The translations under genes were made by a program, and so were the position numbers. 64,000 nt of DNA from Saposhnikovia divaricata (taxonomy: Eukaryota; Streptophyta; Magnoliopsida; Apiales; Apiaceae). The notes beneath the pieces are model-generated. The model had not been told where the DNA came from, did no database searches, and saw only the letters and a list, made by a program, of their open reading frames with translations. Positions 45,092 through 57,724 of the stretch are shown here, in pieces. The DNA is taken from contig CM071598.1 in NCBI GenBank assembly GCA_036435485.1, forward strand, positions 141,650,148 through 141,714,147, read 5' to 3'. Numbering within the stretch: position 1 is the stretch's first letter; the number at the start of each line of letters is the position of its first letter.

Positions 45092-45979
45092 TCACAACCC
45101 TGCCCTGACAACATCCCGGATATGGACTACCATGGTAGTAACCGTATCAACTATCTGGGCCCTCCATGCCGGGTCTCCTCTATCCCCCAACAACCTCCTA
45201 ATATCTCCTAATGCTCGTAGCTCAATACTGATCATCCCCAGAGACATCCCATCCGGGATAACCCCTCCTCTCCCTCTCTCTAACCTCTGTAAAAGGGTGT
45301 CTATAGTCCTGCGGGACTCCTCCAACTGTCCCTGAAGGGCAAAGTACTCGGTCAATAAGGTAGCTGAAAGTGGGTCACCCGCCGGTAGGGGTGCCTCCTG
45401 AGGGGGTACAGCTAGGGGAGGTGCATCCACAGGTGGAGGTGGTGGAGGTGCAAAGGGTGGGGATGGAGGAACCGACTCTGTCTCAGCATCCTCTGAAGGA
45501 TCCTCCTCCTCCTCAAAAAACCCAAAATGCCCTGGAGGGGTAAACTGCTCAAAAGGATCATCTATAGGGTCAGGACTAGGTAGAGGGGATGGAACTGGTG
45601 ACGGCACTGGGACGGGTCGGACAGGAGTGGGAACCATCTGAATATCCCTCCACTCAATCGGCTCCTCAGGTATAACTGACAACCTAGGCCTCTTACGCAG
45701 TGGCCTCTCCTCCTCAGGGATCTCCGATCTCACTCTGGAAGGACCTGCCTCATCAGATCCTGTAGAAGGTCTACCAATATATGGCACTAGGGCCACAGCA
45801 TCTCTCCGTTTCTGCTCCTCTGCCTCCTCTCTCTCTAATCGCTCTCTAGCCGCCGCCCGGCGTCTCTCCCTGAGGTCCTCAACTGCATACTCGGGGACCT
45901 CTACCCTGGCCAGCTGAAGATCTAATAGCTCCTGCTCTGACATCCCTAGCCACTGGGGGTCCTGACTCGGCTCACCCAT
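45092..45979 (-). CDS. Intact pre-gag ORF of element C
   Basis: 295 residues starting MGEPSQDPQWLGMSEQELLD, about 180 bp inside the PBS. Segments in order: a charged helix rich in Arg/Glu (RERRRAAARERLEREEAEEQ, residues about 38-58), a nuclear-signal-like basic run (RPLRKRPRLS), a proline-rich and acidic middle (PVPVPSPVPSPLPSPDP; FFEEEEDPSEDAETES; PPPPPP), then a C-terminal helical domain (LQGQLEESRRTIDTLLQRLE; VDTVTTMVVHIRDVVRAGL). No known domain is recognised. Element B has a broken ORF of the same layout in the same position, so the gene is likely conserved in this group of chromoviruses. Role unknown; a regulatory or RNA-binding accessory is possible but unproven. Confidence 0.75.
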   Translation of the reverse strand: MGEPSQDPQWLGMSEQELLDLQLARVEVPEYAVEDLRERRRAAARERLEREEAEEQKRRDAVALVPYIGRPSTGSDEAGPSRVRSEIPEEERPLRKRPRLSVIPEEPIEWRDIQMVPTPVRPVPVPSPVPSPLPSPDPIDDPFEQFTPPGHFGFFEEEEDPSEDAETESVPPSPPFAPPPPPPVDAPPLAVPPQEAPLPAGDPLSATLLTEYFALQGQLEESRRTIDTLLQRLERGRGGVIPDGMSLGMISIELRALGDIRRLLGDRGDPAWRAQIVDTVTTMVVHIRDVVRAGL

Positions 45980-46159
45980 CTCCGCTCCCTATAATAAAAC
46001 ATAAAATTCTATTAGTAACAGTCTATAAAATTATAATATATGCTTAAAGTAAATACTACCTGCGATATACTACCCCTGAACTTGATGGAAGTTCACAATT
46101 TATATTATAACTGAAACATTTATTATTATTACTTTTGTTCTTGAGCATTATGACTCTTA

Positions 46160-46171
46160 GCTCTGATACCA
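46160..46171 (-). other. Primer-binding site of element C (initiator Met tRNA)
   Basis: TGGTATCAGAGC on the minus strand, two bases inside the 5' LTR. It is a perfect match to the usual initiator tRNA-Met primer site. Confidence 0.95.
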
Positions 46172-46173
46172 TC

Positions 46174-49100
46174 TGTGATGCCCCTAGATCCGGGGTCAAG
46201 GATCCAGGTCATCACGGTCCAATTTCCGATCAATATCAATATCTCTGTAGTCTTTTTTTTTTATAAATAAATAAGCAGTTGACCCCACACTAATACACAC
46301 ACACACCAGTCATATGCTCATAGAACAACAACCACAATATTTAAAAGTTTTAAAGTTAACAGTTATTACAAGCCCAGAATTTACTAAGTACATTGTTGAA
46401 CAAAGCTTCTACAGGAAGCACTTCAACAACTAAAGTTTATTACAACTTACACACTTAATTTACATAAGTATACTAAGCCCCTTCGCTTGTCACTACCTCG
46501 GGGATGGTCGCCAGCACACGCTCAAAAGGTCACCTTTCCCTTACCCTCTTGCGGGGTGTGGTACGTAGTATCGGCATGGGACCTAGCTTCTATATACATA
46601 AGTAGCAAGAGTGAGCTATAATAGCTCAGCAAGATCATACTGTAACTAAAATTTAAAATGTGAACAAGTATACATATATGTATATGCATATATAATAGCA
46701 GGAAACAATTAAAATCCTTAAGGGAGAATAAAGCTCTTATTTAATAATACATCATCCACTCACTATTATAAGAAAGAAATCTAAATTAATATAATATCAG
46801 TTTTTCTTCATCTGCAACCATAATTCCATCATCTCATATCATTATTCTGTTTTCAGTATAGAAATCTGAAAACCATTGTCTACACTTTCTTTTCAAAAAC
46901 ATTGGGGATATCTGCTGTCGCCTGATACGTTAGGACGATGATCAGTCGCCTAATCGTACCTGCTCTCTTTTTACTACCGGTAGAAGGAATGAAGATCATC
47001 CCTGAAGGAAGGCCACCTGCTAACATCCTCCCTTGGCATCTTCGTGCCGTAATAAAAATAATAAATGCTGGACTGTGTCGCACACAGCCCTGACACAGCC
47101 ACTTACGCAAGTCTGTTGCAATCCCCCTCTTTATCACACCATTATTCTCTTTTCAAAATATCATTCCACATTTCCATTTTCTCACTTTCATTTCCACATA
47201 TCATTCTCTCATATCATTTCCATTCTCGCACATTACTTCTATAAAATATATATATATATATCATAATGCTTTGATTATGATTCAGACCTCTCTTTCATAT
47301 TTAGAAATCAAATATACTTTTATATTCGTAAAATATTCCATCTATTTTAAGAGTAATGCATGATAATCAAATAATGTTTATTAAACCACTGATACTCAAA
47401 AAGAACATTTTTAATATAATATTATAACCATATAACCCTCGATAACAACTGATACCATTCTCTCTTATTCTAATAATCATAAGGCATGTTCAATTCATGC
47501 ATAATCATCTCTATACATATCCATCTCATACTCTTATTCATATTCATATACATCTTATACTCATATCCATATTCATATACATCTTCGTATATCTTTCTTT
47601 TCAATATTAATACTCAAGGAAGACAATTTCTTCACAATATAGTAATAATAGCATCACATATATATTCCACGAAATCAAGTTTCTTTGTGAAGATAAGTAG
47701 TTTTACAAATAGGGATAGAAGAAATCTTGCCTCGGTTTCGATATCCTGACGGTATGGCTCGTCCCTCTTCCGGAGTTTCTATAAACACAAAAGGACCGTC
47801 GTTAGAACCACATCTCTTACTCACTACACTCTTGTATAACATTACCTTTTGAAACTTTAATATATGTTTAACGTATTCTTATTACCCCAAAGGTTCAAGA
47901 ACTTAGCCATTTAAAACCTTGATCGAAGTTTCAGGGGTTTTCACCATTTCCCTTAACGAACACACTCGACTGCAGAATTTCTTATAATTTTTAAATTTCG
48001 AATTTTATTATAAGGTCAACTGGAAATAGTTCTTTGACCACACTACTACCATACAAAATTTCGTGACTTTTAACAATGTTAAAGTATGGTAATTGTAACC
48101 TCAAGTTTGATACATTTACGGTTTCTCGGTTTCTGAACCGTTTTCACTAAAACTGACTTTTCTCCTAAACCGTTCATCAGATTTTAACGCACCTTATATC
48201 AAAACGATCTATGAACTAAGCTCTATCATTTCATAGTTAATTAGGAACCTGGACAGTAGGGTACCGTACGGATGCAGGGGGTCCAAAACAGGGCAACTTA
48301 CATCCTAACGAAAATCGGGCATTATAACGGCTATAATTTCGTACTTTCCATAAATCCAACTCCTCCAAATCAATTATCAAACACCATAATCATCACCTAC
48401 ACCATGTGGTCTTCTTCACCAGCCATGGTTACAATCCCAAACACTTCCATATTTAACTCAAACCACTTACAAACACATATAACATCATAATCTTAACATT
48501 TACACTACTTAATCACTAAACCAAACAATATCCACCATAAATATAAAAGAGCAAGCATGATTATACCTTCTTGAAGCTTTGATAACCCTTAACAATCCTT
48601 GATATATCCTTAATCAACCTTATACTAGCTTGAATCACTAAAAAAAACCATTAAAACAAAGTTAACACTTGAAAACACTATTCATCATCTTTTCTAACAA
48701 CTTCCATGATTTTATTACCTTGCTAAATGATGATGGTTGGCCTTGAAACTTTGTATATGCTCCTTCCTAATCTCCAAGAACACCCATGATTTATCCCTTG
48801 ATTTAATATTGAAGAGAGCTAGGGTTTTGGAATTTTTTCTTTCTTTTTCTCCTTTTTTCCTCCTCTTGGCCGATTGTAGTATTATGGATGGGGGAGAGAG
48901 ATTTTTGTGTTTACTTGCTCTTATCTTAGCTAAATCTTGATTAGTCTAGTGTCTTGTGGAAGCTTGGAGATATTTGTGATTAAAAACCATGCTAAAGTAC
49001 TAATTTGCCCTTAAAACTAGCTAGTGGAAAATGATGTCATTAGTGATGTCATTAAGATGAGTTCATATTCTCATTTACTTATTTTCTATGTATTATGATA

Positions 49101-49573
49101 CTAACCTTGGATAATTATAATGTTGTATGCATCCTTGTTAAATTACTAATCTTGGTTGCTTGGTTTCCATATTCGTCTAATCGTGGTTCGTTTCGAGTAT
49201 ACCTCATTATCTCAGTGGTTTTCGAAATCATTTACAAATCCAATTTCCTTTGGTATTCTCTTAACTTAATAATCCCTTGGTTTAACTTAAATTCACTAAT
49301 TCCTCAATATATAATTCTTTTAGTATTTCTATACTCCTTAATATCCAAGATATAGAAGTTCGTTCGAGCTCAAAATCCTCAAAATCAAAATTCAGGAATT
49401 TCTAAAATCCATCGTCATTTCGAGTCACTTATTTTCACTGTACAATACTAATATGGTTTCTGTTCACTCATTTTCCATCCCTAATATAGGGTACCTACAC
49501 ACCATTTCCCTGGATTCCTCAAGATCACTATTCATTTGGGTACTGTAGCCTTTCTAAAGTTAGGGTTATTACA
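46174..49573 (-). repeat. 5' LTR of element C
   Basis: Plus strand TGTGATGCCCC to GGGTTATTACA, 3400 bp. It matches 39244-42646 with about 15 differences, mostly single bases plus small indels (for example a T-run near 46250, CATACAAAA for CATATCCCAAAA near 48050). Confidence 0.93.
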
Positions 49574-49615
49574 ATATACTTAAAAAAAAGACATTAGATA
49601 TGGTTTTTCACATAC

Positions 49616-52600
49616 CTTAATCCAATTAGCCTCGCCATTTTTACTATATTTTTTACTATATTGTGATACATGTATCTCATAACATAATAACCACACTCGG
49701 TACCACCTTGTTGTTGAGGACACTGAATAACCAATTAAATACTTTATTAAAGAAGCAAAATTAAAAAAATGATATGCAAAATTAAAAAAATGATATACAA
49801 AATAAAAAATTATAATTAAAAGGGTACCTGAAGATCTTCATGCCAATGCATCTTACCATCCATACTTCCTTTCTTGTTGCCATTGGGCCCAACATAAACT
49901 TGGTATGCCCTGTGAAATAAGAAAAAGTTAGCCACTCACTTTAACAAAAAAAAAAGAAGAAAATATCACAATTATCCAAATTTACAGTGCATTACTTATA
50001 CATTGAGAAATGCCTTTATGTGAATCTTTGGGGTTTTTCTTAAGGAATTGAACACATAAGCACGACTTTCGCGACAACAAATAAGGAATAATACCCAGTG
50101 ATTACTACAATAACCATGTTAAAATTTGAAACTAGAGTTAGATATTTAACAATAGATGCTACAAGAGGAACAACATGTATTATGCTTACTCTTGAATGTA
50201 TGGTGCCAAGATAAAACGTTTCATCTTTAATTGTCCCATAACATTAGTCATGTAGTTAGTTATTCGATCTGGATTTTTACGCACCAATGCCAATGCTGAG
50301 GGACACATGAATCCGAAATCAACAACATTATATTCCTTGCACAATTTATGAATGTACCTTAATATATAAAAAAAACATGTTAAAAGATAGTTTGTATGAC
50401 AAACGTAGATCTATCCAAATTATCAAATTATAAATTTATATATATATATATATAGACTCACAGCATGAAAATCTGCAAGATTGGTATATTCAAGCGACTC
50501 ATCGTCAAAAATTCAATTATATCAACACGTGCCACTGATATGGGTTGTCCTTCTACAATATTACACTTAAAAACTTCACTATCCTTATCAACACTGGTGT
50601 CAGATTTAGCAGGCAGCATAATCACATCATGCAGATATTTACAGGTTTCACTCAGATTTTGAAATTCTGCATCACAATTAATATCAAGCAGTTCACGCTT
50701 TTGATTATGGGTAGCCGACCCTTTACTAGCAACCTTTTTCTGTGTTTGTTGGACTTTATTCTTCTCAGGTATAATTGGATCCTAATTAAATGGATACCCA
50801 AAAATTAAATTTATTTTTAATAAAGTAGAAACAAAATGTAAGATTATTAATTATTTCCAATGGAGACATGTAATTTTTTTATAACAGTCATAACTACAAA
50901 TTTAATTGAAAATTATTACCTGTCCCAACAGAATGATGAGATTCTTTGGCCATTGAACAAAGCTACCACTTGCATCCCCTACCAAAATGTGCTCATTGCA
51001 TGGCACTGGAAGGGGGGTTGTTTTATATTCACCGAAGACATCATCAACACACACTTTGACATTACCTGGAACTATTTGTACGCCGTGAACCATGCCAGCC
51101 CCTGGTAAACTAGATGGAAAAACTGTCCCTCTAACAATTATGCAGATTCAGTGGCAGGATCTTAAAGGAAAGAATACATCCTATAACTCTTCTTAAGGAG
51201 CTACTACTTAAACTAATCGATAAAATCATGAAAATATGGCTTCTACATAGAGAACAGTACATCAGTGCTACTATAAACTAAGACATTGTTGGACTTGCTC
51301 TTAGTGTTTCAATTTCAAACCAAGCCCAAAAAATCATTGCACTCTTCTGATTTATATAGATATATCGACTATAAACATTTTTTTCCTTGTTCTGATTATA
51401 GTATGGAAGTCAAATACTCCAAATCCTTATAATTTTTAACTATGTACATGAAGCATGGTCTGAAAGTGAAGCTACATAGGCGCCAGAAATCCGAGCATCA
51501 AAAGTACATGAATACGACATATTAAGATACTCGGTACATGGTTCTATTTCAGATTTATTCCTTTTAATTTTTTTCTTTTCATATTTTTTATCCTAGTTAT
51601 ATGAAATGGATTCTGTTATAACTAAGATTACATATCAGAATGTTGAGAAAGTTGTAAACTTTGAAATAATGTCTAGATAGATTGCATATTTAATAACATT
51701 TACAAAGCCCCATAGTACCTAATCTAGTGTCCAAACATTAAGGCTTATGTTATACAAGACCTAATACAAACATAGTACACCTGTCTCAACTCAAATAAAA
51801 AATTGAAACAGGGCAGAAATCCCATAAGAAAACATGGAATAAATTAAATATGAAGTAATTATATACAAAATTGAAACAGGACAATTAAATACCTGGATAT
51901 CCATTAAAGGATCCGAAGCGTTTGGCTCCACTGATTGGCAGCTGCTTCTAATTAATTCTTTCGGTGGGTACTATGCTCAATCCCAAAATTATTAGGAAGC
52001 GGCATACCAATTTGCTTGAAATGATCCAAGATGCCTCGTAGCTTCGTATGCATGTCATTAACCTCATTACTATATTTCGCATGCATTTCACTGATTTCTT
52101 TATTATACTTCACATGAATCTCACTGATTTCCTCCTTGCACTCCTCTTTCACTCTCCTGGTAATCGTAGCCAAGTCATCTACTGAAACAATTTTGGTACT
52201 TTGTGTGTTTTTTGTGACCCAAACACATCCCTGATACAAGCTCCTCCACCAACCCCTCTAACGTGTCCACCATGCTCCTTTGTTTCAAGTGCACGTGTCA
52301 AAATATCATCATGACCGTGCGGACTCCATTCACCTTCAGAGATTTTACCCTTCAAGGCTACCTGTTCCAATATGAGGAGATTAGTTAGTATAGTACATAC
52401 TGATTATTATTGGTTGCTCAAATAATTAAAGTGATATGTTAACTTATAGAAATAGCAATTTACCATTTTCTCAAACACTTCCTTAGTGGAAGCTTTGGGA
52501 AAATAATAACCTTCTTCTCCCTCCTTCTTCTTGAGTCGTGCTCTAACCCAATCAAAACCACGACCCGTATAATCATCAGATAACATGGATGGATCAATGC

Positions 52601-54168
52601 ATTCAGATTGAGACAAATTAGCAAGAGGGTCCTCTTTAAGCCACTCCATCCTTGCTTCATCATAACCACCCTTTCCCAGATAATGTGAATGCTTGTTGTA
52701 TTTTTGCCGTTTTTGTGCTTTCTCACGAATTTCCTGTTCCAAAAAATCTGATTAAGAGAAAGAACTAACAAAATTACTGCTTTTTACCTAAAATTACTGC
52801 ATAATTATGTCACCTTAAATTCAGGAGTTTCTTTGGCCTTCTTAAAAATTTCCCACTGTTCTTTTGTGATGTAATCGTATTTCTCACATGGATCTTCACC
52901 TTCAAACAACTTATCAACCATCCGTGACTTAAAATCCTTCCACATGGTCCCAACCCTCTTCATTATTCGCTTTTTATGTTCATCATCCTTTATATTCCAC
53001 CCTCCCTGACAAAGTTCATACATGCACATGAACATAAATTGTTGGACTACAAAAACAGAACATAAATTGCACACATTACAGGGAAACTAAACATGAATTA
53101 GTGAAATTAGACATAAATTGGTTGTTCACTTTCTTTCCCATGTTTGATACAGTGAATGCCATTGATATGCTTGAACTGACTGACACTATCACCGCTTAAT
53201 CATCAAATATTATAGAAGGATAAATATGCAATTAAGAAAAGAATGAGTAAAATTCCTAAAATCTGGGACTACAGCGAATCTCCAGAAAAAGTTCTGGAAA
53301 TAAAAACTGCAGCGAATCTCCAGAAAGAATTCTGGAAATAAAAACTATACCAGATAAGACTTTAGATGCTTGAAATTATAAAGTACCATTCTGTGATGAA
53401 AAAAAAAAGAAACATATCTTTAACTGACCAAGATGGCTGTTTAACAAAAGATCATTGTGAATTTGAAAATGTTAGTAATTCAGTGTAGTATCAGTAAAGA
53501 GCAGAATCAAACTACAAAGTGGTGTACTAGCCTTCAAATACTCCAACTTCTTGTGCAGAATATGACCAAGATTGCAATTTCAATATTATATTACGGATGA
53601 TCTCGTAACATAGGTATTTTAATGCACATTATGTTGCTTTTGCTTATGATTCGTGAGTCCTGTTAAGAACTTTAAGTTACTACACTAGAACATGGTTTAA
53701 ATCAACAGTAAGGATATCCTAATATGATCATGTTAGTTGGAAATGCCCTGTTTTTGGTAGTGTTAAAAAAATTAAATGAATTGTCAATAATGCACAACTC
53801 AGAATAGTGTACGTAACCTTACAGCCTATATGATAGAGTAACACAACAGTTGCCAATTGAACTCGTATACAAGTGATAAAATTTTGAAAAATATATACCT
53901 TGATATCCTCCCAAATTGTGTTCTTCAGCCCTTCATTTACAAATTTCCAACTCTTGGTATTGATATCCACCTTTTGTCGATCAATTACTCCTATATAAGT
54001 CGTGAACTGGTTTTTCCACTTTCCAGGTTTTGGTTTACCATATTCGTCCAACTCAATTGTTTTCTCAACATCTTAGTTAGCAGTTTGCTCTTTCAGCTTC
54101 TTGCATACAGTTGGACCACGTGTTCTTTTTTTGGATTCAGTTTGACAAGAATTTGTACTCTCATCCAT
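49616..54168 (-). pseudogene. CACTA second gene: En/Spm-type protein with Ulp1-like protease
   Basis: Multi-exon minus-strand gene. Exon 1 54168-53899 starts MDESTNSCQTESKKRTRGPT, with an in-frame TAA at 54073. Exon 2 53005-52814 (GGWNIKDDEHKKRIMKRVG) and exon 3 52733-52464 form the plant En/Spm Transposase_24-type domain (DYITKEQWEIFKKAKETPEF; YDEARMEWLKEDP). Exon 4 (about 52367-51945) has EGEWSPHGHDDILTRALETK, a frameshift near 52200, and a coiled coil (EEISEIHVKYNKEISEMH). Next come a VQIVPGNVKVCVDDVFGEY exon (about 51110-50919), a linker exon (about 50780-50465), and Ulp1-like pieces: HWVLFLICCRESRAYVF (about 50105-50050, catalytic His) and GGTECGYYVMRYMYHN (about 49720-49675, catalytic Cys). 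The final exon is at 39096-39185. In En/Spm the corresponding TNPA-type protein binds subterminal repeats; fused cysteine proteases are known in plant CACTA elements. Confidence 0.8.
53272..53347. repeat. 38-bp tandem duplication in a CACTA intron
   Basis: Two copies of a 38-bp unit containing CAGCGAATCTCCAGAAA and TTCTGGAAATAAAAACT. Each unit includes an inverted pair TCCAGAA/TTCTGGA. It lies between exons 1 and 2 of the second CACTA gene. No function evident. Confidence 0.7.
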
Positions 54169-54484
54169 TAATAAATCTGAAAATAAAAAAGGAGAGAAAG
54201 TTTAATAATTAAGCAACATATAAGATTAAATGTATGCTACAGACCTAAAATACATACAAATGTCTTTAAATTCAACTATATTTTGGGAAACAAAAGGCAA
54301 AACCCCTTTATTAATTTCATAGTGATTATTTTTTGCTGATTAAAATTAGATAGACAATTAAGCAACTAAGAATTATCATGAGGTATGTCGGGCAGCTAAA
54401 AGGTTTACACATAAGCTTCTAGATCACACAACTACAATACTATAAGATATAGCATATTCATATATACCATTTACAAAATTATAC

Positions 54485-57400
54485 CTAATCAATCCACATT
54501 CCTTCATCGTGGTCATTCCATGCATAATGTGTACCAAAATTCTCGTCCACATATGAGATGGGCAGCCCTGTGGAGAAAGGGGGATTTTCATCAAATTGGT
54601 TGTACTCCTCTTCGTCTACAACATCATCAATACCCAGAATTCGTCTTTTGCCTTGAACAACAATCGAACATTTAGAATCAACGGGGTCTTGAATGTAAAA
54701 TACTTGCTTTACTTGTGTTGCAAGTATGAATGGGTCATCTTCATGACCAAAGCGACTGAAGTCCACTAAAGTTAAACCTAACTCATCCTCTCGAACACCA
54801 CGTCGGATATCAAACCACTTACATTTAAATAAATCAATCTTGAAGTCTCTATAATCAAGCTCCCAAATATGTTCAATAATTCCAAAATAAGAATTTTTCA
54901 CATCTCGTGATTGAGTGTTACTACTTCTATCAATTTCTGTTGACGAAGCTTCAACACATACTCCACTATTTTGCATAGCCCTTTTTTCATCTTGATGTTG
55001 GGTATAGAATGTGTATCCATTGACATCATAACTTTCATAAGACCTCACAAGCACTCCAGGGACATAGGCTAACCACTGTACTGTATTTGATATCTCACTA
55101 GGTGTTTCTGATATGAGAGACATTACTCGCTCTTTAAACCATTCACCAAACATGCGATTGTGCTCATTTATTACCCACTTATGATTCTTAGAAGGATGCA
55201 TTTGGCAAATTTGGGTTACATGTTCCTCCAAATATGCATTAACTTCTGTCATGTGTTGTAGGACAAAGAGATGAGCTCTATTCAGTATTTCAGCTCCAGG
55301 AGAGATCATCTTTAAGCCCAGTGTACCATGACCTTCAAGTCTACCCTCGTGACGAGATCTTGGAACTCCAATAGGATCCAGACTTGCTAAATAATCAGTG
55401 CAAAATTCAATTGCCTCCTCCACAGAATATGCTTCAACTATACTACCTTTTGGCCGGTATCGATTTTTCACATATCCCTTTAAAGTGCACAAAAATCTCT
55501 CAAAAGGATACATGTGGTTTGGGCCACACAATTTGACCTCCCTCACTAAATGAATAACTAAGTGCACCATGATGTCAAAAAAGGAAACTGGAAAATACAT
55601 CTCAAATTGGCAAAATGTAACAATAATATCAGCTTGTAATTTATCCAACGAATCAGGATCGATTACTTTACTGCATATAGCATTAAAAAAGGCGCAAAGT
55701 TTCGTAATAACAATTCTGACATGCGTCGGTAGTATGCCTCGAATCACAATTGGTAGTAATTGTTGCATTAACAAATGACAATCATGTGACTTCAAACCCA
55801 CTAGTTTCAAATCTTTCATGGACACAAGCTTTTTGATATTAGAGGAATATCCATGTGGAGCTTTCACACTAGATAAACACTTACAAAAGCTAATCTTCTC
55901 TTTTCTGGACAAAGTATAACAAGCTGGAGGTAGATATGAACGTTTTGTTGACACTTGTGGTGCTAACTCTTTTCGAATTCCCATTTCTTCCATGTCCAGT
56001 CTAGCCTTGATCCCATCTTTTGTCTTGCCAGGTATATTCAACAATGTTCCAATAATGCTTTCACAAACATTTTTCTCAATATGCATAAGGTCAAGGCTAT
56101 GCCTAACCTGTAAGTGTTTCCAGTAAGGAAGCTCCCAAAAAATAGATCTCTTCTTCCAAATATTCTCCTAAGGCCTTTTGTAGTGCTTTCCATGTTCAAC
56201 ATCAAGATCTTTAACCTTCTGAAAAGTCTCTATTCCACTCAAAGGCAAATGAGCTACTCGAGTCTCGACAAGTCCATCAAAAGACTTCTTGTCCTTATGA
56301 TAAGGGTGATTGAGAGGAAGAAATCTTCGATGATTCACATACACATTTTTCTTGCAATGTTTTAACCGGTGGGTATTTGTACCATCTTCGCATATTGGGC
56401 ATGCTTTGGCTCCTTTAATGGGGTATCCCGAAAGGTTTCCATAACCTGGAAAGTCACTTATGGTGCAAAATATCATGGCACGTAGATTAAAATTTGACTG
56501 ACTATAAGAATCATAAGTTGTCACACCTTCGTCCCACAATAATTTCAAATCTTCAATAAGAGGTTGAAGATAAACATCTATGTTATTCCCCGGCTCTTTA
56601 GGTCCAGAGATTAGCACTGCCAACATTATATACTTGCGCTTCATGCACAACCAAGGAGGCAAATTATAAATCGTGAGCATAACTGGCCAAGTGCTATGAT
56701 TACAACTTAAAGTACGATACGGATTCATGCCATCTACACAAAGTCCAAGTCGTATATTCCTAACTTCTGCACCAAATTCATGATACATTCCATCAATAGT
56801 TCTCCATTGTGGAGAGTCACTTGGATGTTTAAGCATCCCATCTGATTTTCTCCCTTCTGCATGCCACCTTAAATGTTTATCATCTTTTGCATTTGCAAAA
56901 AGGCGTTGAAAACGTTCCACAATAGGAAAATACCAAACCACCTTGGCAGGAGGCCTTTTCTTGTTCTCCATTGAAGAAATATTACTATCTGGTTTATATC
57001 GAGATGCTCCACACTTGGGACAAACATGTAAATCTTCATGTTCATTTCGAAACAAAACATAATCATTTGGACATGCATGTATCTTTTTTACTTCCATACC
57101 CATGGGACATAATATCTTCTTAGCCTCGTACGTGGAATTCGGGAGCTTGTTATTTGGAGGAAGCATCTCTCTCAGAAGTTTTAATAGGTGTGTAAAACTC
57201 TTGTTAGTCCACCCATGTTTTACTTTCATTCTACACAACTTCAATGTTGTTGACAACCTAGTGAATTCACTCTTGCACCCGGGATACAAAAGTTTCTTTG
57301 AATCGCTTACTAAGTTCTCGAGAATATTTGGTTGGTGAATGAATTGGTCCTCAACATCTTCTATCATCTCCTGTATTCTGTCATTACCTATATCATCTTC

Positions 57401-57724
57401 GTCATTGTTGGTCATACTCTCTCCCTCATGTTCATTATCTCTACGAGAAGTACCACCAGAATCTATTGGCTCACCATGCCAAATCCAGTTAGTGTAATTC
57501 TTTTTAAAACCATGATGAAATAGATGGTCTTGCACAATGTTGACATCTGAAAAATTTTTCATGTTACCACATAATTGACAAGGACACGGAATCGACTCTT
57601 TGTAACCAAGTTCCTTCTCTTTCTTTTCTTGGTGTTGCAAAGCACATTTAATAAAGTTATTAACACCAAGAATATATTCCTCCTCAACATACGAAATATT
57701 GTACATCCATGTTTTACGATCCAT
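54485..57724 (-). pseudogene. CACTA tnp2-type transposase (TNPD-like), one in-frame stop
   Basis: One reading frame of about 1080 codons interrupted only by a TAG at 56168-56170. It starts MDRKTWMYNISYVEEEYILG (transposase-associated N-terminal domain), followed by a Cys/His cluster (CPCQLCGNMKNF; VQDHLFHHGF). The catalytic tnp2 domain contains WYFPIVERFQRLFANAKDD, LGLCVDGMNPYRTLS, STWPVMLTIYNLPPWLCMK and SGPKEPGNNIDVYLQPLIED. After the stop come LPYWKHLQVRHSLDLMHIEK, a DUF4218-type region (FPVSFFDIMVHLVIHLVREV; YPFERFLCTLKGYVKNRYRP) and a C-terminal DUF4216-type region (IWELDYRDFKIDLFKCKWFD; DPFILATQVKQVFYIQDP). TNPD-like proteins cut at CACTA ends. Apart from the stop it appears complete, so decay is recent or the stop is bypassed by splicing. 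Confidence 0.93.

Larger units (their letters stand above)
39244..49573 (-). mobile_element. Element C: young pol-less chromovirus-related LTR element
   Basis: Exact target duplication ATATA (39239-39243 and 49574-49578). LTRs 39244-42646 and 46174-49573, about 3.4 kb each, differ at only about 15 positions counted by eye. The sense strand is minus: 5' LTR, PBS, pre-gag ORF, gag, RNase H remnant, PPT, 3' LTR. The internal region is only about 3.5 kb; protease, RT, integrase and chromodomain are absent. Gag and the pre-gag ORF are intact. With matching cis signals it could be mobilised by a related complete element; this is inference. Confidence 0.93.
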
